Source: an uncultured Verrucomicrobia subdivision 3 bacterium (GTDB lineage Bacteria; Verrucomicrobiota; Verrucomicrobiae; Limisphaerales; CAMLLE01). From it: DNA of 9,457 bases. The notes below the pieces were generated by a model that saw only the letters and a list, made by a program, of their open reading frames with translations, was not told the origin of the DNA and did not search any database. This document shows positions 6,527-9,457 of this stretch, in pieces. The stretch spans positions 1 to 9,457 of the forward strand of contig CAMLLE010000079.1 in the NCBI GenBank assembly GCA_946480555.1, given 5' to 3'. The translations under genes and the position numbers were made by a program. Within the stretch, counting starts at the first letter, position 1. Every line of letters starts with the position of its first letter.

Positions 6527-8218
6527 CTACCGCCGCTGACGTTGCTTGCTCTTGTAGTCCTGCCAGACAATGTTCACCACCAGCCACATTCCGCAGACCG
6601 CTGCGATCAGGAAGCAGATCATCGCCAGGCCGGGATAACCGAAGAGCTGGAACTTCGTCGGCACCTGCATCAACAACGCCGCGCCCACGATCAACGCCGC
6701 CAGCACGAGTCCGGTGGTGATGCGGTTCGCCACCTTCTGCGCGCTTTCCACGAGGAAATTCGTGTCCACCGGGCGCACCTTTACGTTCAACTCGGCGTTT
6801 CCGACAGCGTCCAGAATCCGATTCAATCGCGACGGCAGCGCGCCGAGGAACTGTTTCGCGTCCAGCAACGATGCGAAAATTTTGCCTTCGGACAGCGACG
6901 ATTTCATCCGGCGGTTCAGCAGATTGCGCGCATTGCGCCGGATGCTTTCGTTCGGATCGAATTCCGGGGCGAGAATCGTTCCGATCTGATCGAGCTGCAG
7001 CAGGGTTTTGCCGAGCAACGTCATTTCAATCGGAACATAAAGCCCCGTTTCGCCCGCTGTTCTCGTGAGTTCGAGCAACGTCCGTCCGAGGTCAATTTCG
7101 TGCAATTTGCTGTTCTGCTGTTCGGCCACGGCATGGCCGATTTTGTGGCGGAACAAATTCTCGTCAAAGTTCTCCGTGGTGGCGCTGATGCGGATGGCTA
7201 CATCGGCGGCGGTGTCGCTGTCGCCTTCACTCACAGCCAGCAACAGCTTCAACAGATGTTCCTGCACGGCAGGCGTGGTGTGGCCGACCATTCCAAGATC
7301 GAGCAGCGCCACTTTGCCATCGGGCGTGATCAGCACGTTGCCGGGATGCGGATCGGCGTGGAAGGTTCCGTCGTTGAGAACCTGTTTGAGATATGCCTGG
7401 AACAAATCTTCTGCCATCGCCGAACCGTCCATGTCCATCCGGGTGAGCGGGCTAAGTTCAGTGATCTTGGTGCCTTCGATGTATTCCATCGTGAGCACTT
7501 TGTGCGTGGTGTAATCATCGATGGGCAAGGGAATGCGGATGCGTTGAAACTCGCGCAAGTTGTCCGCCAGGGTGTTGAGATTCGCAGCTTCGCGCCGGTA
7601 ATCGAGCTCATGGCTGATCGTGGCGCCGAACTCGTCGAGTATTTTGGAAACCTGATAACGGCGACCGAAATCCGTGAGCCGCTGCAGCACGCGCGCGATC
7701 TCTTCCAGCGCCGCAAAGTCATCCGCAATCTGCTTTTGAATTCCCGGGCGTTGCACTTTGACCACGACGGGACGACCATCGTGAAGCGCGGCGCGATGCA
7801 CCTGGCCTAGTGAAGCTGCGGCGAGCGGTTCGTAATCAAAATGGGAGAATGCTTTGGAAATCTTCGTTCCGAGCTCCGCTTCAACGATCAGCTCCACGTC
7901 GCGATACGGAAATGGCTTCACCTTGTCCTGCAACCGCGCGAGTGACTTCAGGTAACGTTCCGGCAACAGGTCGGCGCGACTGGAAAGCAGCTGCCCAATC
8001 TTCACAAACGTCGGCCCAAGCCGCTCAAGGTCGTCTGGCAGCTCCTGTGCGTCGGCATTGCCCGGCAGGCGCTCACTTTGATCGTCGATTCCGAAACGAG
8101 AGATCATCCCCGGCTGGCCATACTTGCCGAATAGCAGGGCGATGTCTTTGTAGCGTTTGAGGTAGTGCGGACCGAGTTTCATCTGAGTTTTGTCCACCGG
8201 TTCGAAAGTCGATGCCAT
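6527..8218 (-). CDS. AarF/ABC1/UbiB kinase family protein
   Basis: The product has 563 residues from ATG 8218 (566 from an in-frame TTG at 8227), close to UbiB's usual length of about 540-560. In numbering from the TTG: the ABC1 signature KIGQ (76-79) within FVKIGQLLSSRADLLPERY; the Ala-rich nucleotide loop AAASLGQVHRA (136-146) replacing the P-loop; the VAIK-type lysine K157; ELDYRREA (207-214); the catalytic loop HADPHPGNV (290-298) with D292 and N297; and the metal-binding DLG (310-312). Two hydrophobic helices close the protein (about 505-525 and 532-556), ending in a basic tail, as in UbiB. These atypical kinases support quinone biosynthesis or lipid handling at the inner membrane, probably as ATPases; the substrate here is unknown. 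All key residues are intact. AAAGGG at 8237-8232 is four bases before the TTG and thirteen before the ATG, so the start is uncertain by three codons. No quinone-pathway gene is adjacent. Confidence 0.92.
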   Translation of the reverse strand: MASTFEPVDKTQMKLGPHYLKRYKDIALLFGKYGQPGMISRFGIDDQSERLPGNADAQELPDDLERLGPTFVKIGQLLSSRADLLPERYLKSLARLQDKVKPFPYRDVELIVEAELGTKISKAFSHFDYEPLAAASLGQVHRAALHDGRPVVVKVQRPGIQKQIADDFAALEEIARVLQRLTDFGRRYQVSKILDEFGATISHELDYRREAANLNTLADNLREFQRIRIPLPIDDYTTHKVLTMEYIEGTKITELSPLTRMDMDGSAMAEDLFQAYLKQVLNDGTFHADPHPGNVLITPDGKVALLDLGMVGHTTPAVQEHLLKLLLAVSEGDSDTAADVAIRISATTENFDENLFRHKIGHAVAEQQNSKLHEIDLGRTLLELTRTAGETGLYVPIEMTLLGKTLLQLDQIGTILAPEFDPNESIRRNARNLLNRRMKSSLSEGKIFASLLDAKQFLGALPSRLNRILDAVGNAELNVKVRPVDTNFLVESAQKVANRITTGLVLAALIVGAALLMQVPTKFQLFGYPGLAMICFLIAAVCGMWLVVNIVWQDYKSKQRQRR

Positions 8219-8340
8219 GGCTGACAAACAACCCTTTGCCGGTTTATCTGCGGGAAACGTAATGGAGGAATGCCCGTCGAAGTATGGGGTGGATTTCTAG
8301 TCGGAAGCCACGCAGGCGATCTGAGATCTGAAGTTTCAAA

Positions 8341-8368
8341 TTTGAGATTTGAGATTTGAGATTTGAGA
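8341..8368. repeat. Tandem heptanucleotide repeat (TTTGAGA)4
   Basis: Four exact, contiguous copies of TTTGAGA lie between the divergent AarF-type and mannonate dehydratase genes. Degenerate related bases precede them (GATCTGAGATCTGAAG at 8318-8333). The rest of this gap (8228-8467) holds a GGAGG at 8264-8268 that serves no convincing gene. The tract may be slippage-prone or one copy of a dispersed family; it ends 99 bases before the dehydratase start codon, so a promoter-spacing effect is possible but unproven. Confidence 0.8.
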
Positions 8369-8467
8369 TCGGAGAACTGGAATCCATGGATTTGCTGTCG
8401 CGCCGCCGTTTCCTGCCCTTATCCTTCCGCCGCCGATTCGCCGAAAGCGTTTCGCCGAACGTTGAAC

Positions 8468-9457
8468 ATGAAACTTGGACTTGGACTTTATCGCCATCAG
8501 CTCAATGCGGAGCATTATCGCTTCGCCAGACAGTGCGGCTGCACGCACCTGATCATTCACCTCGTGGACTATTTTCGTTCTTCGCGCAGCAATCAGCCCG
8601 GTGATCAGCCATGCGGCGACGATTCCGGATGGGGCCTGGCGGGCGATCCCGCGAAGCTTTGGAGCTACGAAGAACTCGCGGCGATCCGAAACGAAATCAA
8701 CGAGCACGGTCTCGAGCTTGAGGGTATCGAGAATTTCGATCCCGCACACTGGCACGACGTGCTGCTGGACGGGCCGAAAAGGCGGCAACAGATCGAGAAC
8801 CTGAAGACGATCATCCGAAACGTCGGCCGCGCCGGGATTCCGGTCTTCGGTTACAACTTCTCCATTGCCGGCGTGGCTGGGCGCGTGAAAGGGAAGTTCG
8901 CGCGCGGCGATGCTGAAGCGGTCGGCATGGACGGCCCGCTCGACAAGCCGCTGCCGAACGGGATGGTCTGGAACATGGTTTACGACAACAACTGCCCGGC
9001 TGGAAATGTCCCCTCTGCCACGCACGAGCAGCTTTGGGCGCGGCTGAGGTTCTTCCTCGACGAACTGGTGCCCGTTGCTGAAGAAGCTGGCGTGAAGCTG
9101 GCGGCGCATCCCGACGATCCGCCCATGGAGTTTGTTCGCGCACAACCGCGATTGGTCTGGCAGCCGCAGCTTTATCAGAAACTCATCGACCTCAAACCGA
9201 GCCGCTCAAACGCTTTGGAGTTCTGCGTAGGCACCATCGCCGAGATGCGCGATGGCGATGTTTACGATGCGGTGGAAACCTACAGCCGTCAGAACAAGCT
9301 CGCCTACGTGCATCTGCGCAACGTTCGCGACAAGGTTCCGTACTACAAGGAAACCTTCATCGATGACGACGAAGTGGACGTGTTGCGCGTGTTGCTGATT
9401 CTGAAAAGGAACAACTTCGATGGAGTGATCATTCCCGATCATGCACCGCAGATGAGT
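8468..9457 (+). CDS. uxuA: Mannonate dehydratase, 3' end outside window
   Basis: The frame is open for 330 codons from ATG 8468 to the window edge without a stop; family proteins have about 350-400 residues, so only the C-terminus is missing. The start MKLGLGLYRHQL fits the family. UxuA dehydrates D-mannonate to 2-keto-3-deoxygluconate in hexuronate degradation, on a TIM-barrel scaffold with an Mn/Fe-type divalent metal. Candidate metal ligands are H214 (in AAHPDDPP), C253 (CVGTIAEM), H282 (VHLRNV) and D324 (IPDHAP), with H325 as the likely catalytic histidine. From memory, their order and spacing resemble H199, C237, H266, D310 and H311 of the Streptococcus suis enzyme; the equivalent of its catalytic Tyr325 would lie just past the edge. 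GYNFS is also present. No Shine-Dalgarno precedes the ATG. The PfkB kinase at 4424 would act on its product. Confidence 0.92.
   Translation, partial: MKLGLGLYRHQLNAEHYRFARQCGCTHLIIHLVDYFRSSRSNQPGDQPCGDDSGWGLAGDPAKLWSYEELAAIRNEINEHGLELEGIENFDPAHWHDVLLDGPKRRQQIENLKTIIRNVGRAGIPVFGYNFSIAGVAGRVKGKFARGDAEAVGMDGPLDKPLPNGMVWNMVYDNNCPAGNVPSATHEQLWARLRFFLDELVPVAEEAGVKLAAHPDDPPMEFVRAQPRLVWQPQLYQKLIDLKPSRSNALEFCVGTIAEMRDGDVYDAVETYSRQNKLAYVHLRNVRDKVPYYKETFIDDDEVDVLRVLLILKRNNFDGVIIPDHAPQMS

Noticed and set aside
5361..6587. Minus-strand open frame of 408 codons across the lipoprotein gene and repeat region
   Set aside because: It covers the kinase end, a terminator, repeat-like DNA and the lipoprotein gene in antisense. 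The product is low in information and no domain is visible.
6491..7810. Long plus-strand open frame (439 codons) opposite the AarF-type kinase gene
   Set aside because: It is wholly antisense to a gene with all ABC1 kinase motifs intact. Its product is His/Gln/Arg-rich with no recognisable domain, as expected from a GC-rich complementary strand.
8270..8359. 29-codon frame (MPVEVWGG...) preceded by GGAGG
   Set aside because: The ribosome site is a single base from the ATG and the frame ends inside the heptamer repeat tract; no sign of protein-like constraint.
8336..9145. Minus-strand frame of 269 codons and plus-strand frame 8356-8604 at the uxuA start
   Set aside because: Both overlap the mannonate dehydratase frame, which carries the metal ligands and a correct N-terminus; these are shadows.

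Overview
The window looks like chromosomal DNA of a GC-rich member of the Verrucomicrobiota (Pedosphaera/Limisphaerales type). This rests on protein style rather than a marker gene: a pseudopilin-like secreted protein with a very standard prepilin N-terminus, a large cysteine-free protein with autotransporter-associated beta-strand repeats and a C-terminal tail ending in FYRLKL, few Shine-Dalgarno sites, and intergenic repeats of the kind scattered through such genomes. I found no rRNA, tRNA, CRISPR array, transposase or phage gene.

Layout. 1-160: an AT-rich leader with a 16-bp perfect palindrome and a TGCATTT/AAATGCA inverted repeat. 161-1057 (+): prepilin-type protein. 1105-4173 (+): 1022-residue secreted repeat protein, closed by a strong intrinsic terminator (4193-4231). 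4232-4423: probable control region with nested dyads. 4424-5506 (+): PfkB-family sugar kinase, probably 2-keto-3-deoxygluconate kinase, closed by a second terminator of the same build (5529-5564). 5565-5828: non-coding, repeat-like DNA with compact hairpins. 5829-6485 (+): DUF2959-like lipoprotein. 6527-8218 (-): AarF/ABC1/UbiB-type kinase with two C-terminal membrane helices, convergent with the lipoprotein gene. 8219-8467: divergent intergenic region holding a 4 x 7-bp tandem repeat. 8468-9457 (+): mannonate dehydratase, cut off by the window edge.

How the genes fit together. The first two genes are probably co-expressed and encode envelope or surface proteins. The kinase and the mannonate dehydratase are consecutive enzymes of hexuronate breakdown (D-mannonate to 2-keto-3-deoxygluconate to its 6-phosphate). 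They lie 3 kb apart with unrelated envelope and quinone-type genes between them, so this is a loose cluster rather than an operon.

I see no clearly new multi-gene system. The items most worth following are the pseudopilin/repeat-protein pair, the dyad upstream of the kinase, and the repeat-like DNA that runs up to the lipoprotein start codon.
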